NCBI GenBank assembly: GCA_028707105.1
Contig: JAQTUY010000042.1
Span: 1 to 11,442, forward strand
Direction: 5' to 3'
Source of the DNA: Candidatus Omnitrophota bacterium
Lineage (GTDB): Bacteria > Omnitrophota > Koll11 > Gygaellales > JAQTUY01
Length of the DNA: 11,442 nucleotides
Shown piece after piece: positions 1 through 5,204 of the stretch (its first letter is position 1; each line of letters starts with the position of its first letter). The notes under the pieces are model-generated. The model made no database searches, was not told the origin of the DNA, and worked only from the letters and a program-made list of their open reading frames with translations. A program made the translations under genes and the position numbers.

Positions 1-2
1 TG

Positions 3-191
3 GCTGATATCCAGCCTGACGGCGGCGTAAATTTTTGCGTGGATTTCCCCGATTATGTGATAGGTAATATCCGTCAGGATACTTTGGAGCATATATGGAA
101 AGGCCCGCAAGCCGGTAAATTCCGGGCTTACCTGAAGAACAGATCATTGGCGGTATGCCGCCGGTGCGGCGCGCAGTATATACCAGGATAA
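3..191 (+). CDS. C-terminal end of a radical SAM/SPASM-type protein (5' partial)
   Basis: Only the last 62 codons are present; the reading frame is open to the left edge and stops with TAA at 189-191. The peptide begins ADIQPDGGVNFC and continues with a GNI motif, then an HIWKGP segment, and ends with a CRRCG motif just before the stop. A cysteine after a short strand, then 'GNI....L..IW', then a terminal CxxC is the usual C-terminal pattern of SPASM/twitch domains, which bind auxiliary Fe-S clusters in radical SAM maturases and related enzymes. The radical SAM core itself lies outside the window, so the substrate cannot be named. No gene follows for 291 bp and an intrinsic terminator lies downstream, so this is probably the last gene of its transcript. 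Confidence 0.7.
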   Translation, partial: ADIQPDGGVNFCVDFPDYVIGNIRQDTLEHIWKGPQAGKFRAYLKNRSLAVCRRCGAQYIPG

Positions 192-224
192 AAAGGAGCC
201 CGTGCGTAAGTTATGCGATTAAAT

Positions 225-270
225 AAAATGAGCAGGAAACTGTTTCCAAAATGAGCAGGAAACTGTTTCC
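225..270. repeat. Two tandem copies of a 23-bp palindrome-containing unit
   Basis: Positions 225-247 and 248-270 are identical 23-bp units in direct tandem. Each contains the perfect inverted repeat GGAAAC-T-GTTTCC (235-247 and 258-270). Each copy also reads as a tiny frame, MSRKLFP plus one residue and a stop, with the first stop overlapping the second ATG; this follows from the repeat and is probably not meaningful. The unit could be a tandem operator, a REP-like remnant or a replication-slippage product. No CRISPR-like spacer separates the copies. Confidence 0.8.
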
Positions 271-310
271 AGGGTGAACGGGACAGTGGGCCGGTGGCAT
301 AATTTAAGTG

Positions 311-345
311 ATTACCGCCTTGTGAAAACGGGGCGGTAATTTTTT
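311..345 (+). terminator. Rho-independent terminator
   Basis: ATTACCGCC (311-319) pairs perfectly with GGCGGTAAT (332-340) across a 12-nt loop and is followed by a run of six T (340-345). It lies about 120 bp past the radical SAM stop codon and before the toxin-antitoxin promoter, so it separates the two transcripts. The rest of 192-482 holds the tandem repeat, this terminator and the promoter/operator; I see no gene there. Confidence 0.85.
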
Positions 346-424
346 GCCTAAAAACCTGTTAGATTTGGTTTCTTTTTACGTCTATTGTAGATAGAGAGGA
401 GGCGCGCGACGGGATTTAGGCACC

Positions 425-452
425 TTGACAAAGATATAAAATGTGATACAAT
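425..452 (+). promoter_or_regulatory. Sigma70-type promoter of the toxin-antitoxin pair
   Basis: A consensus TTGACA (425-430) and TACAAT (447-452) are separated by 16 bp, with a TG one base upstream of the -10 box (extended -10). Transcription should start near 459, giving a leader of about 24 nt before the ATG at 483, which has no clear Shine-Dalgarno sequence. Confidence 0.8.
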
Positions 453-463
453 TGTATATACAA
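446..463. promoter_or_regulatory. Putative antitoxin operator: three alternating half-sites
   Basis: ATACAA (446-451), TTGTAT (452-457) and ATACAA (458-463) abut, making two overlapping perfect 12-bp palindromes. They cover the -10 box and the expected transcription start. Ribbon-helix-helix proteins typically bind arrays of short inverted half-sites cooperatively, and the second gene of the pair encodes such a protein, so autorepression by the antitoxin or the toxin-antitoxin complex is the natural reading. Binding itself is inferred. Confidence 0.65.
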
Positions 464-482
464 GATATCGCGCAAGCCGGTC

Positions 483-803
483 ATGAAGGAAATTAAATGG
501 AATCCGTTGAAAAGCGAACGGTTGAAACGTACACGCGGTGCTTCTTTTGAAGAGATAATCACGGCCAAGCTGGTTAGTGTTCAGGATCATTCACGCAAGG
601 AACATCAGAGAATATATCTTTTTGAGTATAAGAACTATATCTGGGTAGTCCCGTTTGTCGAAACTGAGAATGAGATTTTCTTAAAAACATTGTATCCTTG
701 CCGGAAGTATACCAAAGTTTACAAAAGAGGAGGAAATAAAAATGAGACGGATCAAGCTTACAAAGGAAGAGAGGGCGATCGAGGACGCCTTAGTCAGGGG
801 TGA
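483..803 (+). CDS. BrnT-like toxin of a type II toxin-antitoxin system
   Basis: A protein of 106 residues. The first 80 or so fit the BrnT/RelE-like fold pattern: an N-terminal 'KEIKWNPLKSERLKRTRGASFEEI' type segment, where BrnT proteins usually have W(D/N)xxKxxxNxxxHGVxFEE, then a QRIYLFEYKNY strand pair and a final KTLYPCRKYTKVYKR basic strand. BrnT proteins are ribosome-dependent or general ribonucleases that stop translation and are neutralised by a CopG/BrnA partner. The last 20 residues (742-803) overlap the antitoxin gene in another frame, are polar and look unstructured, so they are probably dispensable. Start chosen at ATG 483 because it lies 24 nt past the predicted transcription start; there is no good ribosome binding site. 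A looser assignment to another small RelE-superfamily toxin is possible. Confidence 0.7.
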   Translation: MKEIKWNPLKSERLKRTRGASFEEIITAKLVSVQDHSRKEHQRIYLFEYKNYIWVVPFVETENEIFLKTLYPCRKYTKVYKRGGNKNETDQAYKGREGDRGRLSQG

Positions 804-993
804 GTATATAAACATCAGCAAAAAAGAATTCGTGGAGATTGCGGCGGCGCTTGAAGCGCGTAAGAAAAATGCCGTCTTGAACATACGCGTAAACAGGCAT
901 GATTTGGATATTCTTAGGCATAAAGCGCAAAAAGCAGGGATCAAATATCAGACCTTTATTTCCGAGATCCTGCATAAAGTCGCGGAGGCGTAA
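742..993 (+). CDS. CopG/BrnA-family ribbon-helix-helix antitoxin
   Basis: A protein of 83 residues. The C-terminal half has the pattern of COG5304/CopG_antitoxin proteins: strand VLNIRVNRHDLDILRHKAQ, then KAGIKYQTFISEILHKVAE, i.e. a ribbon strand followed by two helices that dimerise and bind DNA. The N-terminal 40 residues are charged and would be the toxin-binding tail. A clear Shine-Dalgarno (AGGAGG near 727-733) precedes the ATG, so it should be translated better than the toxin, as expected for an antitoxin. Its first 62 bp lie inside the end of the toxin frame. The order toxin then antitoxin is that of brnTA modules. It probably represses its own promoter through the half-sites at 446-463. 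Confidence 0.82.
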   Translation: MRRIKLTKEERAIEDALVRGEYINISKKEFVEIAAALEARKKNAVLNIRVNRHDLDILRHKAQKAGIKYQTFISEILHKVAEA

Positions 994-1064
994 AATACAG
1001 CCGGTAGGATATAAGTAATTGATAGTAGATACTTAGTAGTTTTCGATCTCATGCGTAATTGCGC

Positions 1065-1093
1065 TTGGGATTTTTTCATATGAGAGTTATAAT
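1065..1093 (+). promoter_or_regulatory. Sigma70-type promoter of the flavoprotein-YajQ operon
   Basis: TTGGGA (1065-1070), a 17-bp spacer and a perfect TATAAT (1088-1093). Expected start near 1100, about 20 nt before the ATG at 1122, with a purine-rich ribosome binding site (AAAGGGGGA) in between. The rest of 994-1064 shows no gene and no convincing terminator for the toxin-antitoxin transcript. Confidence 0.75.
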
Positions 1094-1121
1094 ATAGGGA
1101 ATTCATCAAAGGGGGACCACA

Positions 1122-1709
1122 ATGAAAGTCGTCGCATTTAACGGGAGCGCGCGCAGGAATGGGAATACCGCGATCCTGATAAGACATGTTTTTAAGGAGT
1201 TGGAAAGAGAAGGTATCCAGACCGAGCTTATCCAGCTCGCGGAGCATAAGGTCCAGGGTTGTATTGCCTGTCGTAAGTGTTTTACGGAAAAAAACAAGCG
1301 CTGCGCCGTGGGCGATGATATTATAAATGAGTGTATCGTTAAAATGCTTGAGGCGGACGGGATAATCCTGGGTTCGCCGACCTATTTCGCCGATTGCACT
1401 GCTTCGATAAAAGCCTTGATAGAGCGGGCGGGGATGGTCGCCCGCGCCAATGACGACATGTTCAAGCGCAAGCTGGGGGCGGCAGTGGTGGCGGTCAGGC
1501 GTTCAGGTGCCATCCATGCCTTTGATTCGCTGAATCATTTCTTTACCATAGGGCAGATGATAGTCGTGGGCTCTTCATACTGGAGTATCGGCATAGGGGG
1601 GCGTGACAGCGGGGATGTGGAAAGGGACGCTGAAGGGCTTAAGACTATGACTACCCTTGGCAGGAATATGGCCTGGCTTATAAAAAAAATAAACGGCCAG
1701 GAGGCTTAG
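1122..1709 (+). CDS. Iron-sulfur flavoprotein (Isf-like), NADPH-dependent FMN reductase family
   Basis: A protein of 195 residues with a flavodoxin-like fold. The FMN phosphate-binding loop is GSARRNGNT (8-16) after the first strand. GSPTYF (84-89) is the second flavin-contacting loop. Cysteines 47, 50, 53 and 61 form C-x2-C-x2-C-x7-C, the compact motif that holds the 4Fe-4S cluster in archaeal and anaerobic bacterial Isf proteins. Such proteins pass electrons from ferredoxin or NAD(P)H to oxygen, peroxide or other acceptors; the acceptor here is unknown. It is cytoplasmic. It is the first gene of an apparent operon with its own promoter, and a membrane-anchored protein follows after 1 bp, suggesting translational coupling. 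Confidence 0.85.
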   Translation: MKVVAFNGSARRNGNTAILIRHVFKELEREGIQTELIQLAEHKVQGCIACRKCFTEKNKRCAVGDDIINECIVKMLEADGIILGSPTYFADCTASIKALIERAGMVARANDDMFKRKLGAAVVAVRRSGAIHAFDSLNHFFTIGQMIVVGSSYWSIGIGGRDSGDVERDAEGLKTMTTLGRNMAWLIKKINGQEA

Positions 1710-1710
1710 T

Positions 1711-1938
1711 ATGACCGTTAAACAGAGATGGTTTTTAATCGCGGCGATGTGGATAGCCCTTTTCTTCGGGGTATTCGCGTTTTATTGGGTCATGGTCAGG
1801 CCGGTAAGCGTAAGGCGGATGTGCGCCGAGAAGGCGATGAAGGTGTCTATGGACGCTAAATCCGGCACGGCTGACATGTTGGAGATAAACCGGGCTGTGT
1901 ACCTGGAATGTTTAAAGTGTAATGGGGTAAAACAATAA
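1711..1938 (+). CDS. Small single-span membrane protein, function unknown
   Basis: A protein of 75 residues, not recognised. A hydrophobic segment spans about residues 7-29 (WFLIAAMWIALFFGVFAFYW), flanked by K4/R6 and by R30, R35 and R36, so topology is ambiguous. The soluble tail of about 45 residues contains C38 and a C-terminal C67-x2-C70 pair. The ATG lies 1 bp after the flavoprotein stop and its ribosome binding site (CAGGAGG) is inside that gene, so the two are probably coupled. A membrane partner or anchor for the flavoprotein is possible, but this is inference from position only. Confidence 0.65.
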   Translation: MTVKQRWFLIAAMWIALFFGVFAFYWVMVRPVSVRRMCAEKAMKVSMDAKSGTADMLEINRAVYLECLKCNGVKQ

Positions 1939-1950
1939 TGGAGGCGTAAA

Positions 1951-2328
1951 ATGAAGACAGCGAGGATCCTGGTTTTGGCAGTGATCGCGTTGGCGCTTGG
2001 GTCGGGAGCCGTGTTCGCGCAGGCGGACAATGCCGCTCCGGCGCCGGATAAGGGCCCAAGCACGACGATGGCTATGAATATGATGGGGTTCATTCCTAAG
2101 CAGATGGTCGCCAGCAATGACGGCGGAGTTATAATCCTCGCCGGCAATAAGCTGATGAAATATGATAAGGACCTGAATCTGGTAAAAGAGGTTGAGATAA
2201 AGAGCGTAGCCGAGTTAAAGATCGACGCCAGCTCGGTGCAGGATATGATAAATAAGATGAAGGATAAATACGGCAAGGGTAAAGATAAGTCCGAACCGGC
2301 GCCCGCGCCCGCCGCGGAAACAAAATAA
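1951..2328 (+). CDS. Small exported protein, function unknown
   Basis: A protein of 125 residues with a clear signal peptide: K2 and R5, hydrophobic core ILVLAVIALALGSGAV, and probable cleavage after VFA (residue 23) or AQA (25). There is no lipobox cysteine. The mature part has one recognisable stretch, ASNDGGVIILAGNKLMKYDKD, which resembles a single beta-propeller-like strand repeat of the 'NGGVIVLAGNKLYKYD' kind, then a lysine-rich helix. The tail is low-complexity Pro/Ala (PAPAPAA). It follows the membrane protein by 12 bp with GGAG upstream and precedes yajQ by 20 bp, so it is part of the same operon. Probably periplasmic or secreted; no function can be assigned. Confidence 0.65.
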   Translation: MKTARILVLAVIALALGSGAVFAQADNAAPAPDKGPSTTMAMNMMGFIPKQMVASNDGGVIILAGNKLMKYDKDLNLVKEVEIKSVAELKIDASSVQDMINKMKDKYGKGKDKSEPAPAPAAETK

Positions 2329-2348
2329 GATATTGAAAGGCCCGAAAT

Positions 2349-2843
2349 ATGCCCAATTTTTCATTTGAGATAGTATCAGAGGTGGATCTGCAGGAAGTGG
2401 ATAACGCGGTAAACCAGGCGGCTAAAGAGATGTCCCAGCGTTATGATTTTAAGGACAGTAAGGCTTCTATCGCCTTCGACCGCAAGGAAAAGAAGCTTAC
2501 CCTTGTGGCGGATGACCATTTGAAGCTTAAGGCTGTCGTGGACATCCTGACCACCCGGATGGCCAAGAGGGGGATCTCCTATAAATCCCTGAAGTTCAAC
2601 GAGCCGCAGAAGGCTTTTGAGGGGTATCTTCGCCAGACAGTTGATATCTGTACCGGCATTGAGAAGGAAAAGGCCAAAGAGCTTACGGCGATCATAAAAA
2701 AGCTGGGCTTAAAGGTGCAGGCGCAGATAGAAGGCGAGAAGGTCAAAGTCAGCGCGCCCAAGAAGGACGACCTGCAGGCGGTCATCGAGCACGTCAGGGG
2801 GTTAGATTTTCCCCTACCGCTGGGTTTTTGTAATTACAGGTAG
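2349..2843 (+). CDS. yajQ: YajQ family nucleotide-binding protein
   Basis: A protein of 164 residues, almost the same length as other YajQ/DUF520 members (about 160-165), covering the whole family pattern: N-terminal SFEIVSEVDLQEVDNAVNQA, RYDFKDSKA near 31-40, a second half with KKLGLKVQAQIEGEKVKV, and KKDDLQAVIEHVRG near the C-terminus. The fold is two ferredoxin-like domains. YajQ proteins bind nucleotides and RNA; in Xanthomonas the protein is a c-di-GMP receptor controlling virulence genes. The usual ending '..L..PLQF.NYR' is kept (PLPLGFCNYR). Two PilZ genes about 3 kb downstream make a c-di-GMP role plausible here, but ligand binding cannot be read from the sequence. Confidence 0.93.
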   Translation: MPNFSFEIVSEVDLQEVDNAVNQAAKEMSQRYDFKDSKASIAFDRKEKKLTLVADDHLKLKAVVDILTTRMAKRGISYKSLKFNEPQKAFEGYLRQTVDICTGIEKEKAKELTAIIKKLGLKVQAQIEGEKVKVSAPKKDDLQAVIEHVRGLDFPLPLGFCNYR

Positions 2844-2865
2844 TTTTCCTAAAGGAGAGCCGGTT

Positions 2866-3285
2866 ATGAAAGTCATTGTCGCGGCGGTGGCGGACCATGC
2901 CTGGGTCGAGAACGGGTGTCTGTCCGTATCCAGGACCTTCGACGGCATCAACGCCGATAAGTTCCCTTATATATTACAGAGGATGAGCGTGGCTTTGAGG
3001 GTGCTTATCCCCCGGTCCGAAGCCGGAGAACATAAGCTTCGTTTTTCCTTGTCCGATTCCGACGGAAAAAAGCTGATGAACAGCGAGATGAACATCAATT
3101 TCAGTCCGCCTCAAGGTTCAGTCCCCGAGTCCTCATTTTCTTTCGCCCTTAACGGGCAGAATGTCGTTTTCCCCAAAGCCGGAGATTACGCGGTCGATAT
3201 ATTTATCGATGGCCGGATCGAAGCCAGTATCCCCATTTACGCCAGGGAGATGGTTGTTCCTCCGAATATCCCGGGCCGCGCCTAG
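2866..3285 (+). CDS. DUF6941 family protein
   Basis: A protein of 139 residues resembling a small family of unknown function (DUF6941). Recognisable points are ADHAWVENGCLSVSRTFDGI (9-28), where family members have 'AD.A....GKL.I.GTFD.I', then KFPYILQRMSVALRV, then EAGEHKLRFSLSDSDGK, and a C-terminal GDYAVDIFIDGRIEASIPIYA beta hairpin. The predicted fold is an all-beta sandwich and there is no signal peptide. The start is supported by AAAGGAGAG (2851-2859). It is 22 bp after yajQ and is the last gene of the operon; an 18-bp palindrome follows it directly. Its role is unknown. Confidence 0.72.
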   Translation: MKVIVAAVADHAWVENGCLSVSRTFDGINADKFPYILQRMSVALRVLIPRSEAGEHKLRFSLSDSDGKKLMNSEMNINFSPPQGSVPESSFSFALNGQNVVFPKAGDYAVDIFIDGRIEASIPIYAREMVVPPNIPGRA

Positions 3286-3287
3286 CC

Positions 3288-3305
3288 GGCAGGAAATTTC
3301 CTGCC
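3288..3305. repeat. 18-bp perfect palindrome after the DUF6941 gene
   Basis: GGCAGGAAATTTCCTGCC is its own reverse complement, beginning 3 bp after the stop codon. There is no T-run behind it, so it is not a standard intrinsic terminator. It could stabilise the 3' end of the operon mRNA or be a protein-binding site. It shares GCAGGAAA and TTTCC with the tandem unit at 225-270, which may be chance. Confidence 0.6.
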
Positions 3306-3359
3306 AACGCCTTAAATACCAACCCTTCCGTTACATACTCCTGTTGTGTAATTTATTAG

Positions 3360-3387
3360 TTGACAGCTTTTTTTACAGATGTAGAAT
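3360..3387 (+). promoter_or_regulatory. Promoter giving a nearly leaderless mRNA
   Basis: TTGACA (3360-3365), a 16-bp spacer and TAGAAT (3382-3387). The ATG of the next gene is at 3398, only 10 nt after the -10 box, so transcription should start about 3-5 nt before it. No Shine-Dalgarno sequence is present, consistent with leaderless translation. Confidence 0.72.
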
Positions 3388-3397
3388 ATCATTACAA

Positions 3398-4075
3398 ATG
3401 AGTACGCCTAAAAAAGAAAAAATCCTATTTTGCTGGAGCGCCGGAAAAGACAGCGCCATGGCGCTTTATAAACTTCATAGCAGCGGGAAGTATGAGATCG
3501 CCTGCCTGCTGACCACCGTAACCGAGGGTTATGACCGGGTCGGGATGCACGGGGTGCGCAGGGAATTGCTTAAGAAACAGGTCAAGGAGCTGGGGATACC
3601 TTGTGAAGAAGTTTTTATCCCTAAGGATTCCTCTAACGGGGAGTATGAAGCCAGGATGCAGGCGGTGCTTTCTAAATACCACGAGATGGGGGTGGAGAAG
3701 GTGGCCTTTGGGGATATATTCCTGGAGGATGTAGCCGGCTACCGGCTTTCCCGCCTGGCCAGGATAGGAATGAAAGCTATATTCCCGCTCTGGGGGAGCA
3801 ACACATCCGAGCTTGCCCGGGAATTCATAAATACGGGTTTCAAGGCCGTGATCACCTGCGTTGATACCCAGTTCCTGAACCGGCAATTCTGCGGGAAAGA
3901 GTTTGATCAAGAGTTTGTCGCCAGTTTACCCGCGGGAGTGGACCCCTGCGGTGAGAACGGGGAGTTCCATACCTTTGTCTTCGCCGGGCCGCTCTTTAGT
4001 AAAAACATTGATTATGATAAGGGCGATATCGTCCTGAGGGATAATCGTTTTTATTACTGCGACCTGTTACCATAA
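3398..4075 (+). CDS. Dph6-related ATP pyrophosphatase (adenine nucleotide alpha-hydrolase fold)
   Basis: A protein of 225 residues. The PP-loop for ATP pyrophosphate is SAGKDSA (14-20) after the strand ILFCW. Next come GMHGVRRELLKKQ, the middle segment VAFGDIFLEDVAGYR, and the C-terminal signature DPCGENGEFHTFVFAGP (182-198), which define the diphthine-ammonia ligase (Dph6, Diphthami_syn_2) family. In archaea and eukaryotes Dph6 adenylates diphthine and amidates it to diphthamide on elongation factor 2. Bacterial EF-G has no diphthamide, so the bacterial homologues must act on another substrate. The frame is open upstream to 3161, but that extension would overlap the DUF6941 gene, is uncharacteristic, and lies before the promoter; ATG 3398 matches the family N-terminus. 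It probably heads an operon with the three genes behind it. Confidence 0.85.
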   Translation: MSTPKKEKILFCWSAGKDSAMALYKLHSSGKYEIACLLTTVTEGYDRVGMHGVRRELLKKQVKELGIPCEEVFIPKDSSNGEYEARMQAVLSKYHEMGVEKVAFGDIFLEDVAGYRLSRLARIGMKAIFPLWGSNTSELAREFINTGFKAVITCVDTQFLNRQFCGKEFDQEFVASLPAGVDPCGENGEFHTFVFAGPLFSKNIDYDKGDIVLRDNRFYYCDLLP

Positions 4076-4099
4076 ATAAGCAGGCTTAAGGAAGATAAG

Positions 4100-4234
4100 A
4101 TGCCCAAAAGATGTAAAAAATGCGGGGTTCCTCTCGAGGGGTTTCTCTATGAATGGATATTATCCAGGTTATTCGGGATAAAACCTTCGGAAAAGGAGCC
4201 GGATGTCTGCAATAACTGTGAAAGCCGGGGATAA
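4100..4234 (+). CDS. 44-residue zinc-ribbon protein
   Basis: A small gene with ATG at 4100, TAA at 4232-4234 and an AAGGAAG ribosome binding site (4088-4094). The protein begins MPKRCKKCGVPLEGFLYEW and ends DVCNNCESRG. Two CxxC knuckles (C5/C8 and C37/C40) about 28 residues apart are the layout of a zinc ribbon. The middle contains an aromatic, hydrophobic stretch (FLYEWILSRLFGIKP). It lies 24 bp after the Dph6-like gene and 22 bp before the first ACT gene, inside the same apparent operon. A role in protein or nucleic acid contact is possible; none can be assigned. Confidence 0.7.
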   Translation: MPKRCKKCGVPLEGFLYEWILSRLFGIKPSEKEPDVCNNCESRG

Positions 4235-4256
4235 AACCTGATATGGGAGGAGTAAG

Positions 4257-4658
4257 ATGACTGAACACGTGTATACGGGAAAACAAATATTGATAACCAT
4301 GCCCAATAAGGTCGGTTTATTGTCTAATATCACGACGGTAATAATGAGCCTGGGGATCAATATCGAAGGGGTCAGCGCCAGCGCCAGCGGCGAACAGGCC
4401 CAAATAATGATAGTGACTGAGGACAACCGCACCGCGATAGAAGCTTTGAGGACCAAGGGTTATGTGGTTAAGGAAGATGATGTGGTCATGATGGAACTGG
4501 AAGACGATCCGGGGACGCTGGAGGATGCCTGTTCCAGGCTCGCGGCAGAGAATATCGATATCAAGTATATTTACGGCACTAGCTGCCCAAGCGGATGCCC
4601 GGCCCAGCTGGTCATTAATACAAGCAATAATACCAAGGCGATGTCAATATTGAAGTAG
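4257..4658 (+). CDS. Double-ACT-domain protein, copy 1
   Basis: A protein of 133 residues made of two ACT domains (about 9-72 and 74-133). The first has ITMPNKVGLLSNITTVIMSLGINIEG, the second MMELEDDPGTLEDACSRLAAENIDIKYIYG; 'N/D-x-x-G-x-L' followed by 'I-N-I' or 'I-D-I' is the ACT ligand-loop pattern. ACT pairs bind amino acids or other small ligands at domain interfaces and usually regulate a partner. There is no catalytic domain, so this is a stand-alone sensor or regulatory subunit. C92 and the C110-P-S-G-C114 pair are kept in copy 2. A strong ribosome binding site GGGAGGAG sits 4 nt before the ATG. The partner is unknown; the Dph6-like enzyme and the zinc-ribbon protein are the nearest candidates. 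Confidence 0.85.
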   Translation: MTEHVYTGKQILITMPNKVGLLSNITTVIMSLGINIEGVSASASGEQAQIMIVTEDNRTAIEALRTKGYVVKEDDVVMMELEDDPGTLEDACSRLAAENIDIKYIYGTSCPSGCPAQLVINTSNNTKAMSILK

Positions 4659-4715
4659 GGTAAGCAGGCGCGGAGGATATCCTGGCGTATTCCCAGGAAA
4701 AGGAGGGGCAAGGCG

Positions 4716-5123
4716 ATGGCAAAATATGTGCGTCTATGCAATGAAATATACGTGACAGTTTCCAATAAGATCGGGGTCCTGGCGGATATCTCCAGGGTGG
4801 CAGAACAGCTTAGCATCAATATCGAGGCTGTCGCCGGCTACGCCACCGAGACCGATGAAGCCAGGCTGCTGGTAGTTACTTTTGATAACGCGCGCCTGAT
4901 CCAGGCCCTGAAAAGCAAAGGCTATATCCTGATCAAGGAGATAGAAGTCCTTCTTATCGAGCTGGAAAATAAAGTGGGGTCGCTGGAAGATATGTGTTCA
5001 AAACTATCCGCCGAGGATATAGATATCAAGCATATTTACGGGTCGACCTGTCCCGCCGGATGCCCGGCGCAGATAGTCATGTCCACCAGCGATAATAAAA
5101 AAGCCCTGGCGGTATTGAAATAA
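4716..5123 (+). CDS. Double-ACT-domain protein, copy 2
   Basis: A protein of 135 residues that aligns with copy 1 over its whole length and evidently arose by tandem duplication. The first ACT domain contains VTVSNKIGVLADISRVAEQLSINIEA, the second LIELENKVGSLEDMCSKLSAEDIDIKHIYG. The two copies differ at many positions but keep the cysteine signature C94 and C112-P-A-G-C116-PAQ, and both end in a '(A/S)(V/I)LK' tail. The gap to copy 1 is 57 bp, with a small hairpin (4680-4698) and the ribosome binding site AGGAGGGG (4701-4708). Retention of both copies suggests hetero-oligomers or two ligands. No ligand can be named from the sequence. Confidence 0.85.
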   Translation: MAKYVRLCNEIYVTVSNKIGVLADISRVAEQLSINIEAVAGYATETDEARLLVVTFDNARLIQALKSKGYILIKEIEVLLIELENKVGSLEDMCSKLSAEDIDIKHIYGSTCPAGCPAQIVMSTSDNKKALAVLK

Positions 5124-5136
5124 AATATTTCCGGCC

Positions 5137-5204
5137 CCTCTTGAAATTTAAGGCAATATAGGCTATACTTAAAAAGTGAAACGTTCGGTAATACTTTCAA
5201 GAGG
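5137..5204. repeat. 10-bp inverted repeat flanking the first PilZ promoter
   Basis: CCTCTTGAAA (5137-5146) and its exact complement TTTCAAGAGG (5195-5204) are 48 bp apart. The left arm contains the -35 box TTGAAA; the right arm lies about 20 nt inside the transcript. They could be paired sites for a dimeric regulator, or form a stem only in read-through RNA from the ACT genes. Confidence 0.5.
5141..5169 (+). promoter_or_regulatory. Sigma70-type promoter of the first PilZ leader
   Basis: TTGAAA (5141-5146), a 17-bp spacer and TATACT (5164-5169). Expected start near 5175-5177. It lies 18 bp past the second ACT gene and about 135 nt before the PilZ start codon, so the transcript has a long leader. 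Confidence 0.75.

Noticed and set aside
225..270. Possible CRISPR repeat
   Set aside because: Two copies abut directly with no spacer, the unit is only 23 bp, and no cas gene is nearby.
348..590. 80-residue minus-strand reading frame over the toxin promoter and start
   Set aside because: No family resemblance, no ribosome binding site, and it overlaps the promoter, operator and toxin gene on the + strand.
1782..2276. 164-residue minus-strand frame with hydrophobic stretches
   Set aside because: It mirrors two + strand genes that have ribosome binding sites, a membrane span and a signal peptide; the hydrophobicity is a by-product of the opposite strand.
3161..3397. 79-residue N-terminal extension of the Dph6-like protein
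   Set aside because: It overlaps the DUF6941 gene, precedes the promoter at 3360-3387, and family members begin at the strand before SAGKDS.
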